A stretch of DNA of 64,000 nt from Methylophaga sp. UBA3192 (GTDB taxonomy: Bacteria; Pseudomonadota; Gammaproteobacteria; Nitrosococcales; Methylophagaceae), in contig DEXE01000004.1 of NCBI GenBank assembly GCA_002363955.1, positions 62,001 through 126,000 of the forward strand. Reading direction: 5' to 3'. Made by a program: the position numbers and the translations under genes. The notes beneath the pieces were generated by a model. The model was given only the letters and a program-made list of their open reading frames with translations, ran no database searches and was not told the DNA's origin. Positions 34,874 to 43,755 of the stretch are shown here, in pieces; the stretch's first letter is position 1; each line of letters begins with the position of its first letter.

Positions 34874-36796
34874 ATGAATTTTTTGAAGCTAACACAGTCA
34901 AGCCTGATCATCTCAGGGTTTGTTCTATTATCAGGTTTGTATACGTCAGGAGAAACAGTGGCCAAAAACGTCCCGGAAAGCATTGAAACAAAACAGCAGT
35001 TTCTCAGCGATCCGTTTTTACAATTACCCACCGAAGATTCGGTCAATGTGGTCTGGTTTACCAACTTTGAAGGGCAAAGCCATCAACTGCACTATGGTGA
35101 TGGACAGGTTGCTGATGCCAATACCAGCAAAATGACCCGGATGTTTGAGGATGCGGATTCATTCCAACCAGAAGCATATTATGAGACGCTGACCACCCGA
35201 AAAGTTTATCGCCACGAAACCACGGCAAGCGGATTGTCCTCTGGCGCCCGTGTTAATTACCTGGTGACCAGCGTTACCAATGATGGACAAACCCTGACCA
35301 GCGAAAGCTTTACACTCACACCGCTGCCACAGAAAAATCAGCCGCTGAAAATTCTGCTCACCTCAGATCTGCAATCCAAAGCCAACTCCCCTGCCAATTA
35401 TCAAAAAGTCGTCGAAACAATTGGTTTACCCGATGCTGTTTTCTTCGCAGGGGATCTGGTGAATATCCCGGATCGGGCTTCTGAATGGTTCGATCAAATT
35501 CAAGACGGGGCACCGCCATTCTTCCCCACCATGCAGGGTCGTTATCAGCAAATCAGACCTGACTCAGCCTATAACGGCGGTGAAATTCTGCAACACACCC
35601 CATTATTTGCTGCTATTGGCAACCATGAAGTGATGGGGCGTTTTCTGCCACAACAGGCCGATCATCGAATGAATAACAGTTTTAATGATCCGCAACCCCG
35701 CTGGTATGCCGAAATCGCTTATGAACAGATAAAACAGCAAATTAACCCTGACAACGACCCACAAATCAAAGCACAATGGATTCTGGATAACTCGCATAAT
35801 CAGCAAACCTATCTGGAGGTGTTTTCATTTCCGGATGATGGGCCAAACGGCAAGGAATATTACGCCATGGCATTCGGCGATGTGTTTCTTATCTCAATGA
35901 ATGTCTCCCGGATCTGGCGCTCGTGGAATGTAAGCAGTCAACACCGCAGCATGTTTGTCGAAGCCTTATCAGAGTTGCAAACACCGGACGCATGGGGATT
36001 TGGCGAATTTATATTCGAGCGTTTTGATGCCCAGTCACAGCAATACCAATGGCTGGAAGGCGTGTTGCAATCGGCAGCGTTTAAACAGGCGAAATATAAA
36101 GTGGTGCTGGCCCATCAAGGCATTTTCGGGCTGGGGGATAATGTCGTCCCGGTGCTTGCCAATCCGCTAATGCAGCTTATAGAAATTGATGATGCTAATA
36201 CTGAACAGGTTACTGAGCTCAGCTTTCCCATCAGCCCGGCAGATTGGCAAAACATCGTGCAGCCAAAACTGTCATCAATTCGTGAAGTGCGTTATCACTA
36301 TCCACTCAGCGACGATATCTGGCGAAGGGATATAGAGCCGCTGTTGGTAAAACATGGCGTTGATCTGGTACAGATTGGCCACTCACACCTGTGGAACCGT
36401 ACCAAGGTCGGTAATATGCATTATCTGGAAACATCCAATGTCGGCAATACCATGGGCGCTTATTTCACCGACCCAAGTGGTGCTTATCCGCATGATAACC
36501 GTGCTGCTAAAGCCAATTTCTGGGCTGAACTGAAATCTGAAAATTCACGTTGGAATCCTGCAGATTACGCTGCCAATGGCGATCCACATGGCCGGCAAAT
36601 GGCCCACCCCAGCGTTTTCAGTCCGATGAACCTACTGGATAAAACGTTTCCGGCATTGCCTTTTGTCACCAGTAATGAACTGACCACCTTTTCCATTCTG
36701 GATACCGGCACCGGAACGATCAAAAGTTATGTTTTCGATACCCGTGATCCAGTATCAGCCGTGCAGTTATTTGATGAATTCTCGTTAGGTGACTGA
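34874..36796 (+). CDS. Secreted metallophosphoesterase (purple acid phosphatase-like)
   Basis: About 640 residues, exported: the N-terminus MNFLKLTQSSLIISGFVLLSG is a signal sequence. An N-terminal fibronectin-III-like domain (about 40-145) precedes a calcineurin-type metallophosphatase core: LTSDLQSKAN, FFAGDLVN, AIGNHEV, VVLAHQG and QIGHSHLWN give the D, GD, GNH, H and GHxH metal-ligand motifs. A purple-acid-phosphatase relation is inferred. Start: I prefer ATG 34874 to GTG 34865. No Pho box was seen upstream. The substrate is unknown. Confidence 0.82.
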   Translation: MNFLKLTQSSLIISGFVLLSGLYTSGETVAKNVPESIETKQQFLSDPFLQLPTEDSVNVVWFTNFEGQSHQLHYGDGQVADANTSKMTRMFEDADSFQPEAYYETLTTRKVYRHETTASGLSSGARVNYLVTSVTNDGQTLTSESFTLTPLPQKNQPLKILLTSDLQSKANSPANYQKVVETIGLPDAVFFAGDLVNIPDRASEWFDQIQDGAPPFFPTMQGRYQQIRPDSAYNGGEILQHTPLFAAIGNHEVMGRFLPQQADHRMNNSFNDPQPRWYAEIAYEQIKQQINPDNDPQIKAQWILDNSHNQQTYLEVFSFPDDGPNGKEYYAMAFGDVFLISMNVSRIWRSWNVSSQHRSMFVEALSELQTPDAWGFGEFIFERFDAQSQQYQWLEGVLQSAAFKQAKYKVVLAHQGIFGLGDNVVPVLANPLMQLIEIDDANTEQVTELSFPISPADWQNIVQPKLSSIREVRYHYPLSDDIWRRDIEPLLVKHGVDLVQIGHSHLWNRTKVGNMHYLETSNVGNTMGAYFTDPSGAYPHDNRAAKANFWAELKSENSRWNPADYAANGDPHGRQMAHPSVFSPMNLLDKTFPALPFVTSNELTTFSILDTGTGTIKSYVFDTRDPVSAVQLFDEFSLGD

Positions 36797-36817
36797 GTTT
36801 GTTAATCTAAAAAAAGG

Positions 36818-38308
36818 TTAAAACGTACTAAGTCCGGTGGTTTCCATCACGCGATAAAGCAGGCGTGGCCAAAACCGCTCGTCGGCATAGGTTGCATAAT
36901 CCACGCTGTAATGACGATCATCCAGGTTGTTCCAGCGCTCTTCAAACCATCTATGGCCCTGTTGCAGTGGTTCGGCCTCGGCAGGACCGCTCAGAATGAC
37001 GTTGGTTTCCAGATTAAGATTGTGCAGGTTACGCCGGGTTAAATTGGTTGAGCCAAGCAACATCATACTTTGCCCCTCAGCGCCACGATGCATCAGCCAT
37101 TTGGCATGGCACTGCTCGCCATGCGTATCACACCAGCGAACGGTAGCACCTGCCTGCATTAGTTCATGAGCCACCGGCCGATTAGGCACACCATTTTTCT
37201 CCCGACCAAATGCATCCTTATTGGGATCAAGCAATACACGCAACCTGACCCCTCGCCCAGCTGCCTGTTTAAGCGCTTCAATAATGTCACGATCAGACAG
37301 ATAGAACATCGCCATATCCAACTGTTCAGCCGTATTTGCTTCATCAATCAGCGCCAGTGCCGCACGCTCGACTGCACGTTCGGTCAGTACCTGAACCGTA
37401 AGCTCAGTATTGGTCACATACGACATTTGCGGCAATTCCAATACCGGACGGACATCACCGGAAAATGCCAGCGTAGCGGCCTCGCTGTCAAACAGATCCC
37501 AGGCAGCAGCGCCATTGAAACGTAATGCCACATTGCCATGAGCACTGCTGCCATCGTGCGGGTTGGCCGAAGTCACCAGAGCCGTCAGATCCTGCCCCTT
37601 ATCCGCAATGATCAACTTACGATGGTTCGCCTTGAAATTAAACATAGCGAGATAGCTTCGCAACGAAACCCGGCTCTCACCAAATGGATTGGGCAGCAGC
37701 TCGCCTTCACTATTGCCAAAAGGCTGGATGAACAGTCGCCAGATAGCAGAATACGCAGGGTTGCTGTCACGCAAACGGGTCAAATCAGTCAGAGTGACGG
37801 GAATGCCAGCGGCTTCCAATTGAGCAAAATGCTGTGAGGGGCGACCGCCATATATAGTGTTGATCGGGTCAGAAATCACCCTGACCTCAAGTTCCGGATA
37901 GCGCTGTTTCTGAGCAATCAAAGCGGCGGTTAATTCGCCTGATAAAGGCCGGTGGGTTTCAGTCAGCTGCCCCTGAAAATCGTTAAACAGAAACATATCC
38001 ACCAGCACGATCCGCCTGGCATCCGCAATCATTTCAAAAATGCTGTCGAATATCTGCTGATCCATATAGCGCTTGCCATCATCGTCGGTGTAAGTTCTGT
38101 CAACCAGAAACTGCACCTCGGTGGCGGGACGGGCCTGAGAAAACATATTCAAGCCGGGCGGCAACGGTTTATAAACCTGATAAATCGCTGTGACGACCAG
38201 AATGAGCATCATCAGAATGAACAACCGACCCCATAATCGATGCCAGTGATGAGTGTCTCTATCTGAGCTGAATAATATTCTTTGGTGGTGCCTTTTTCTC
38301 ACTCGCAT
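36818..38308 (-). CDS. Phospholipase D-like protein, cardiolipin-synthase related
   Basis: About 496 residues from ATG 38308, with one N-terminal membrane anchor (LWGRLFILMMLILVVTAIYQV) and two PLD repeats. The first has an intact HxKxxxxD (NHRKLIIADKG). The second is HAKWLMHRGAEG followed by GSTNLTRRN: H, K and GSxN are present, but the conserved aspartate position is arginine. PLD enzymes transfer phosphatidyl groups; here a cardiolipin-synthase-like or nuclease-like role is open. A longer GTG start at 38350 is possible. It converges with the metallophosphoesterase gene. Confidence 0.82.
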   Translation of the reverse strand: MRVRKRHHQRILFSSDRDTHHWHRLWGRLFILMMLILVVTAIYQVYKPLPPGLNMFSQARPATEVQFLVDRTYTDDDGKRYMDQQIFDSIFEMIADARRIVLVDMFLFNDFQGQLTETHRPLSGELTAALIAQKQRYPELEVRVISDPINTIYGGRPSQHFAQLEAAGIPVTLTDLTRLRDSNPAYSAIWRLFIQPFGNSEGELLPNPFGESRVSLRSYLAMFNFKANHRKLIIADKGQDLTALVTSANPHDGSSAHGNVALRFNGAAAWDLFDSEAATLAFSGDVRPVLELPQMSYVTNTELTVQVLTERAVERAALALIDEANTAEQLDMAMFYLSDRDIIEALKQAAGRGVRLRVLLDPNKDAFGREKNGVPNRPVAHELMQAGATVRWCDTHGEQCHAKWLMHRGAEGQSMMLLGSTNLTRRNLHNLNLETNVILSGPAEAEPLQQGHRWFEERWNNLDDRHYSVDYATYADERFWPRLLYRVMETTGLSTF

Positions 38309-38435
38309 AATGTAATTCGCTTCAAATCCATCTGAACCCACCACTGACACTGCTTAGTTGAAAGATAATACTTGTTGGCGCCTTAAGTCGGAAGTATCGG
38401 CTTAAAAAGACAATTTCATCTGCAAAACTGGGGAA

Positions 38436-38828
38436 TTATTGCTCATCCAGCTCAGCAAGCCGGGCCTCAACCAGCTCAATTATTAACGCTCTGTCGATCT
38501 CCCAATCAACGGGAATCTGAAACAGATTTTTCTTTACCACATAGCCACCGTCTTCCAGTTTTGTATTAAACGCCTCCATGACCTGAGTGCTCCATGGAGC
38601 CAGTGCAAGATGATTTTTCAATGCTGATACGCCGAAAATGTACTTATCACCTCTGTGAATCTGAGGTACGTTCCAGGCGAGCTTAACTTCCAGATCTGAG
38701 AAACTTCTGAGGATAACGTCTATCACCTCTCTCAGCGTGTTTGCTTTTGTCGAATTCAATGACAGTAAATAATCTTCAACTGAACTGAAGTTATTCGAGC
38801 CCATACGTCTATTCTTCACTATTTCCAT
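38436..38828 (-). CDS. DUF1801 protein
   Basis: 130 residues. The body (YLLSLNSTKANTLREVIDVILRSFSDLEVKLAWNVPQIHRGDKYIFGVSALKNHLALAPWS, about 20-80) matches the YdhG/DUF1801 fold. Small cytoplasmic protein; function unknown. No strong ribosome-binding site is seen for ATG 38828, and ATG 38804 is an alternative. It lies 46 bp downstream of the PhzF gene on the same strand. Confidence 0.75.
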   Translation of the reverse strand: MEIVKNRRMGSNNFSSVEDYLLSLNSTKANTLREVIDVILRSFSDLEVKLAWNVPQIHRGDKYIFGVSALKNHLALAPWSTQVMEAFNTKLEDGGYVVKKNLFQIPVDWEIDRALIIELVEARLAELDEQ

Positions 38829-38874
38829 TAACGAACCGTCGCTAAAGTCATTAACATCCGGTCATGATGGATTC

Positions 38875-39654
38875 CTAGAAATTGATTTCTGCTTCCATAA
38901 ATGTAACAGCACTTCCAGACAATAACACCCTATCGTTTTTTACTTCACATTCAACATTACCACCCCGTTTCGATATCTGTCTGGCAGTAAGCCTGTTTTT
39001 GCTCAATCTTCCAGCCCAGTATGGCGCGAGTTTGCAGTGGGCGGCACCAGTTACAGGATCTTCAGGAATACCAACCTTGGGGGCAAAAAATCGACTGACG
39101 AAGTCTACTTCGCCCCCAGGAGCGGTCACAATTACACCGCGTAAATCCAGTGAGCCCAACAAAGCCTGATCTGGGATGATGTTGCGAATAGTTGCCTCAT
39201 TCTCAAACACCGCGACATAGTCGTTGTCAGCCCATACTTCTTCAGGCCTCACGCCCAACGCATTAACCAATGCTTCTGAGATGTCACACGAGGTTAACGG
39301 GGATGCTGGAAAGTCCATCTGCAAACAATCCCCATGTTTTTTTACAAACAGATCCCCACTCAGGGTTTCAAAGGCAATACTGGATTCACTAAAACCCAGT
39401 GATTCAAAAATGACATGGGCTGTTGCCAATGTAGCATGACCACAAAGCTCTACCTCCTTGGTCGGGGTAAACCATCGAAGAGAAAAGCCTTTCGCACTGG
39501 GAACAAAAAATGCTGTTTCTGACAAGTTATTCTCTTCGGCTATCGATTGCAGCAGCTCGTCTTCCAGCCAATATTCCAAAGGACAAACTGCAGCCGGGTT
39601 TCCCTCAAAGGCACGACTTGCAAAAGCATCAACCTGAAACTGTTTTATTTTCAT
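38875..39654 (-). CDS. PhzF family isomerase-like protein
   Basis: 259 residues with the two-lobed diaminopimelate-epimerase-like PhzF fold. Signatures: QVDAFASRAFEGNPAAVCPL (7-26), catalytic glutamate E46 in NNLSETAFF, RWFTPTKEVELCGHATLATAHV and DPVTGAAHCKLAPYW. No phenazine genes are near, so this is one of the many stand-alone PhzF paralogues of unknown substrate. Confidence 0.92.
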   Translation of the reverse strand: MKIKQFQVDAFASRAFEGNPAAVCPLEYWLEDELLQSIAEENNLSETAFFVPSAKGFSLRWFTPTKEVELCGHATLATAHVIFESLGFSESSIAFETLSGDLFVKKHGDCLQMDFPASPLTSCDISEALVNALGVRPEEVWADNDYVAVFENEATIRNIIPDQALLGSLDLRGVIVTAPGGEVDFVSRFFAPKVGIPEDPVTGAAHCKLAPYWAGRLSKNRLTARQISKRGGNVECEVKNDRVLLSGSAVTFMEAEINF

Positions 39655-39679
39655 ATCGGTAAATTAAATCCCCAGGGCG

Positions 39680-39880
39680 TGTTTATCTTTCATCTCCGCC
39701 TCTGTTGTGAGCTGAAAAAGCGTCAATCAAGGCACGAGGAGCGCCTTTTAGTTATTCTAAATAAGTGACCGAGCAAAGTCCTGCTCACGCCCCTGACCTA
39801 CATCCATGTAGGCCACACTGCCACACTGAGTGGCGCTTTTTCAGTCACAACCCGAAGGGCTGGGACTATTTTTGCATCCT
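39680..39880 (+). repeat. Intergenic repeat copy A, carrying a palindromic segment
   Basis: The outer parts (GTTTATCTTTCATC then CCGCCTC at about 39680-39702, and AACCCGAAGGGCTGGGAC with ATTTTT at about 39849-39874) match copy B at 54165-54262 in the opposite orientation. Between them copy A carries about 147 extra bp that copy B lacks. The segment fills most of the gap between phzF and the LysR gene. Confidence 0.7.
39704..39851. mobile_element. MITE-like palindromic element inside repeat A
   Basis: GTTGTGAGCTGAAAAAGCG (39704-39722) is the inverted complement of CGCTTTTTCAGTCACAAC (39834-39851), apart from one extra base. Between the terminal repeats are two smaller hairpins: GAGCA/TGCTC (39771-39786) and CCTACAT/ATGTAGG (39797-39812). 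No coding capacity. A non-autonomous palindromic element is the simplest reading; a structured RNA is the alternative. Confidence 0.6.
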
Positions 39881-39885
39881 AGTGT

Positions 39886-40785
39886 CTATTTTATATTTTT
39901 CATTTTAGTCTTATCTAAATTTAAACTCATAAAATCAGCAAATGTTTTGATCTTGGCAGTCGTTTTCGCTCTATCGGAAAACAAGAGATTCACTGGTTTT
40001 GGTGCAGGCTTGTAGTCTGCTAAGACTTCAATAAGATCGCCTTTTATCAGATCCGCTTCCAACAAACTCACAGGCATCATTATTAAGCCAATTCCTCTAA
40101 GCGCTGCATGGCGAATAACTTGCTGGTTGTTTGTGGTTATCCTCGGTAGCGTATGTCGGCCAATTTGTTTATTAAGCTGTCTCCAACCGCCTTGAGCAAC
40201 CCAGCTTGAAAAATACAGGCATTCATGATTAACCAGATCATCTGGGTGTTTGGGTTCCCCCCTTTCATCTATATATTTCGGTGAAGAACAAATAACCAGT
40301 TCATAGTCTGGAAGCTTCCTGGCTACCATTGACGAATCATCCAGCTGACCAATTCTGATAACAATATCGAAGCCTTCACTAACAGGATCCACATATCGAT
40401 CACTTAATTCCAGTTCAATATCAACGCTTGGGTATTCACTCAAATATTCAGCTACAGCCGGTGCTAAAGTACTCATGCCATACCAAACGGGAGCACTCAC
40501 TTTCAATTTACCGCTGGGCTCAATAGCGTTAGTCTTTGTGTCCTCTTCAATGAATGAAATCTGCTTGAGGATATCTTTGCATTTACGGTAATAATTTTCG
40601 CCAGCTTCGGTAAGATGCTGCTGCCGTGTTGTTCGGTTTAACAAACTCGTACCAACGCGTTTCTCCAAGCTCTGTATGTGCTTACTTATCATTGGTGTGG
40701 AAAGCCTGAATTTCTCCGCTACAGCAGTGAAGGTACCCAACTCCACTGCAGCGACAAAGATTTCCATGCTTAATAAACGATCCAT
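39886..40785 (-). CDS. LysR-family transcriptional regulator
   Basis: 299 residues. N-terminal winged helix (about 1-60: FVAAVELGTFTAVAEKFRLSTPMISKHIQSLEKRVGTSLLNRTTR) and a substrate-binding domain (about 90-290) similar to the CrgA/DhcR-type branch. It is divergent from the SDR gene at 40896, with a 110-bp shared promoter region, so it probably controls that gene. The inducer is unknown. The 3' end abuts the repeat element. Confidence 0.92.
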   Translation of the reverse strand: MDRLLSMEIFVAAVELGTFTAVAEKFRLSTPMISKHIQSLEKRVGTSLLNRTTRQQHLTEAGENYYRKCKDILKQISFIEEDTKTNAIEPSGKLKVSAPVWYGMSTLAPAVAEYLSEYPSVDIELELSDRYVDPVSEGFDIVIRIGQLDDSSMVARKLPDYELVICSSPKYIDERGEPKHPDDLVNHECLYFSSWVAQGGWRQLNKQIGRHTLPRITTNNQQVIRHAALRGIGLIMMPVSLLEADLIKGDLIEVLADYKPAPKPVNLLFSDRAKTTAKIKTFADFMSLNLDKTKMKNIK

Positions 40786-40895
40786 ATTATTAACTCACAG
40801 TAAATTATGTTTTAGATCTAATCGTATTTATCTTTATTTGTAAACATTTAGACTGTTGCCTGTAGTTGGAAAGCACTTAATTACAGGAGAAAAAC

Positions 40896-41552
40896 ATGAA
40901 AACACTGCTTATTATTGGAGCCGGACCAGGCATCAGTCAGAGCACAGCCAACCGTTTTGCCCAAGAAGGATTTCGGATCCTTCTTGCTGGTCGTGACGAA
41001 AGCAATGCCTCTGATTTTATTGCCGCATTAAGAAAAGACAAAAAAGAAGCCGAGTATTATCACGTTGATGCAACTGATGCCTCGCAGGTTAATGAGTTAA
41101 TTGATCAAGCAGAATCTAAATACGGACAAATCGATGTGCTCCATTACAACGCCGCGAATCTGCGAAACCAGACGATTGAACAACAACCTGCAGATTCTTT
41201 CGTAGCCGATTTGAATGTCAACATTGCTGGGGCACTTGTCAGTGTTAAAAAAGCGTTTGAATATATGAAGTCTCGCCAAACCGGCACAATCTTACTCACC
41301 GGTGGTGGTTTTGCATTGCAGCCCCACCCTGAATACCTTTCTCTGAGTATCGGCAAGGCCGGGATTAGAGCGATTTCCCAGGGGCTATTTGAGACGTTCA
41401 AAGCTGAAAATGTTCATATCGCCAGCGTTACAGTGGCGACCTTCGTGACTCCAGAGTCAGAAGAGTCTGAAGGAATTGCTGACAGCTTTTGGCAACTTCA
41501 CCTTCAGCCTAAAGATAATTGGACAGATGAAATCGTTTATCCATCGAATTGA
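40896..41552 (+). CDS. Short-chain dehydrogenase/reductase family protein
   Basis: 218 residues with a Rossmann fold: GAGPGIS (8-14) as the nucleotide-binding glycine motif, followed by LAGRD and a DATD segment, and HYNAANLR in place of NNAG. The usual active-site YxxxK is not canonical: the sequence reads PEYLSLSIGKAGIR, so the lysine is present but the tyrosine is seven residues before it. Activity may therefore differ from classical SDRs. AGGAG precedes the ATG. Probably regulated by the divergent LysR gene. Confidence 0.85.
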   Translation: MKTLLIIGAGPGISQSTANRFAQEGFRILLAGRDESNASDFIAALRKDKKEAEYYHVDATDASQVNELIDQAESKYGQIDVLHYNAANLRNQTIEQQPADSFVADLNVNIAGALVSVKKAFEYMKSRQTGTILLTGGGFALQPHPEYLSLSIGKAGIRAISQGLFETFKAENVHIASVTVATFVTPESEESEGIADSFWQLHLQPKDNWTDEIVYPSN

Positions 41553-41689
41553 TGATAATAGTTAGAGGGATCGGTAGTGCAGATTCCTCTATATCCTTTT
41601 TACGGAGTCCGTCATTACTTTGTGACTACCGATATTAAACAAAGTCCACCAATCATATTTTTAAACCCAATTATAAAGCTGTTTAAAAC

Positions 41690-41907
41690 TTATAAAAAAA
41701 ATGGATTACTTCGGGCACAAGTATCCTGTCCTTCACGCATAGATTTAGGCTTTCTATCTTTTTTATCCAAATAATCATGATTAAAGTTCAAGTCAGACCC
41801 ACAGATTTTTTAAACAATCGGCGAACATTCTGCGTATTTTGATAAGCACTTTTTACCGGAAGCTCTGTTGTAATTGTTTCCCCATGCCAGTCGAGTTTAT
41901 CCACCAT
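41690..41907 (-). pseudogene. Frameshifted remnant resembling a DUF6434 (SAP-associated) domain
   Basis: From ATG 41907 (GAGGG site 5 nt upstream) the minus strand encodes MVDKLDWHGETITTELPVKS then AYQNTQNVRRLFKKSVGLT and stops at 41788. WHxxxIT...YxNTQNVRRxF is characteristic of DUF6434 domains. Shifting frame at the stop continues with LNFNHDYLDKKDRKPKSM, where the family has its FxF...FM...GKPKTM region, ending at 41690. A one-base frameshift in a small DUF6434 protein is the simplest reading. Family recognition is from memory of the motif and needs a search. The 41553-41689 and 41908-42042 stretches show nothing else. Confidence 0.45.
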
Positions 41908-42042
41908 CAGTCCCTCGCTTCCTTAGGTCAGGTGATCAGCCCACTGCCACTTAATTAAGGCATCCTAATAGACTGGCGAATACTGAAAACATACTTAACT
42001 GACAGAGGGTTATTGATAAAGGGAAATAGCGTTTCAGAGCCT

Positions 42043-42081
42043 AAAAAAGCTGCAGGAATATGATAGATTCCTGCAGCTTTT
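42043..42081 (-). terminator. Intrinsic terminator of the pst-phoU operon
   Basis: Perfect 15-bp stem (42045-42059 with 42067-42081), 7-nt loop, and a T-run on the minus strand. It begins 10 bp after the phoU stop codon. Confidence 0.95.
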
Positions 42082-42090
42082 CGTAAGTTA

Positions 42091-42813
42091 TTAGCGGCCA
42101 ACGAGTTTTTCTGTATCTTCTACGGGCGTGTGACGGATATCCTCGCCTTCAACCATAAAAATGACATGTTCAGAAATATTGCAGGCATGGTCGCCCACCC
42201 GTTCAAGCGCCCGCAAGACCCACATCACTGACATGCAGCGAGAAATATTACGGGTATCTTCCATCATGAAAGTCAGTAAGCTTCGGGTAGCCGCTTTGTA
42301 TTCTTCGTCTACTATTTTATCTTCCTTCATCACCCGTAATGCCAGCTCGGAGTCAAGCCGGGCAAAAGCATCCAGGGCATCGTTGAGCATTTCAAGTACG
42401 TGATTAGAAATATGACGAACTTCAACGTAACCACGGGGAGCCTGACCCTCCTCGGATAATGCCAAAGCTGATTTGGCAATTTTCTTGGCTTCGTCCCCGA
42501 CCCTCTCCAGGTCAGCAACCATTTTCATCACGGCAATCACCAGACGAAGATCTATAGCAGCCGGCTGACGACGAGCGATGATACGGACAGCTTCATCATC
42601 AATTTCCAGCTCCAGCTTATCGACAATTTTATCATTGTTGCGTACTTCATCGGCCCTAAAGCCATCGCCATCCATCAGTGCAGCTATCGCATTTGTAAGC
42701 TGGTCTCTGACCATATAGCCCATTTTCAGGAAGTCGGCATTCAGGGAAGCAAGGTCTTCATTGAACTCATGAGACGTGTGACCTCCGTAGACACTATTAT
42801 TATCTTTCTTCAT
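42091..42813 (-). CDS. phoU: Phosphate-specific transport system accessory protein PhoU
   Basis: Cytoplasmic negative regulator that couples PstSCAB occupancy to PhoR. About 240 residues from ATG 42813, with a GGAG site; an upstream GTG (42834) would add seven. Two homologous three-helix bundles, each with the E/DxxxD metal-binding pattern (VADLERVGDEAKKIA and LRALERVGDHACNI). Last gene of pstSCAB-phoU. A second PhoU is encoded at 59053. Confidence 0.95.
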   Translation of the reverse strand: MKKDNNSVYGGHTSHEFNEDLASLNADFLKMGYMVRDQLTNAIAALMDGDGFRADEVRNNDKIVDKLELEIDDEAVRIIARRQPAAIDLRLVIAVMKMVADLERVGDEAKKIAKSALALSEEGQAPRGYVEVRHISNHVLEMLNDALDAFARLDSELALRVMKEDKIVDEEYKAATRSLLTFMMEDTRNISRCMSVMWVLRALERVGDHACNISEHVIFMVEGEDIRHTPVEDTEKLVGR

Positions 42814-42847
42814 AGCAAAATTCTCCAAAAGCACGTAAAAGTGTGGC

Positions 42848-43744
42848 TTAGCCGAAACGGCCAGTAATATAGGACTCGGTCAGTTCATGCTCGGGAGACG
42901 TGAACACCTTGCTTGTTTCGTTAACTTCTACCAGGTGCCCCAGATGGAAATACGCAGTCCGGCTGGATACCCGGGCGGCTTGCTGCATAGAGTGCGTCAC
43001 AATAATAATGGTGTAACTTTCTGATAATTCAGAGATTAACTCTTCAACTTTCGCTGTGGCAATGGGATCAAGTGCTGAACATGGCTCATCCATTAAAACC
43101 ACTTCAGGGCTAACAGCAATGGCACGGGCGATACATAAACGCTGTTGCTGACCGCCTGACATACCTGTGGCAATGGAATGCAGACGATCTTTCGCTTCAT
43201 TCCATAAACCCGCCTTACGCAGGCTGTCTTCAACAATGTCATCCAGTTCCGACTTACGATTGGCGAGCCCATGAATTCGCGGGCCATAGGCCACATTGTC
43301 ATAGATCGACTTTGGAAACGGGTTCGGCTTTTGAAATACCATGCCTACCCGGGCCCGTAATTCAACCACGTCTTTTTTGGAATGGTAGATATCTTCATCA
43401 TCGAGCATTAATTGCCCTTTAACCCGGCAAATATCGATGCTGTCATTCATCCGGTTAAGACACCGTAGAAATGTTGATTTACCGCAACCCGAAGGTCCGA
43501 TAAACGCAATAACTTCATTACGCCCAATATCCAAGCTGACATTTTTTATGGCGCGTTCTTGTCCATAGAACACTTCCACGTTGCGAAGCTTAAACTTGGG
43601 ATCATCCGCAAACGGCTTACCGACTGTTTTTCCTTCTTCAACTTTCGCAGACTGCGCACCAGCATCCTCAACAGGGCGATTAACAGGTGTACTCATTTCT
43701 TGTGGCTCCAAAGGTTCGCTAATAAGCGTATCGTTCATATTCAT
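42848..43744 (-). CDS. pstB: Phosphate ABC transporter ATP-binding protein
   Basis: ATPase of the Pst transporter. I chose ATG 43744 (MNMNDTLISEP), because GGAG lies 7 nt upstream; ATG 43756 overlapping the pstA stop is the alternative. It has an N-terminal extension of about 50 residues before the ABC core, unlike E. coli PstB (257 residues). Walker A GPSGCGKST, signature MSGGQQQRLCIARA and Walker B VVLMDEPCSALDP are intact. Confidence 0.95.
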   Translation of the reverse strand: MNMNDTLISEPLEPQEMSTPVNRPVEDAGAQSAKVEEGKTVGKPFADDPKFKLRNVEVFYGQERAIKNVSLDIGRNEVIAFIGPSGCGKSTFLRCLNRMNDSIDICRVKGQLMLDDEDIYHSKKDVVELRARVGMVFQKPNPFPKSIYDNVAYGPRIHGLANRKSELDDIVEDSLRKAGLWNEAKDRLHSIATGMSGGQQQRLCIARAIAVSPEVVLMDEPCSALDPIATAKVEELISELSESYTIIIVTHSMQQAARVSSRTAYFHLGHLVEVNETSKVFTSPEHELTESYITGRFG

Positions 43745-43755
43745 TGTTTTCTCCA

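Noticed and set aside
38875..39654. Phenazine biosynthesis
   Set aside because: PhzF-like proteins are widespread, and no other phz genes are present.
41577..41774. 65-residue plus-strand frame in the gap after the SDR gene
   Set aside because: No ribosome-binding site, low-complexity composition, and it overlaps the better-supported DUF6434-like remnant on the other strand.
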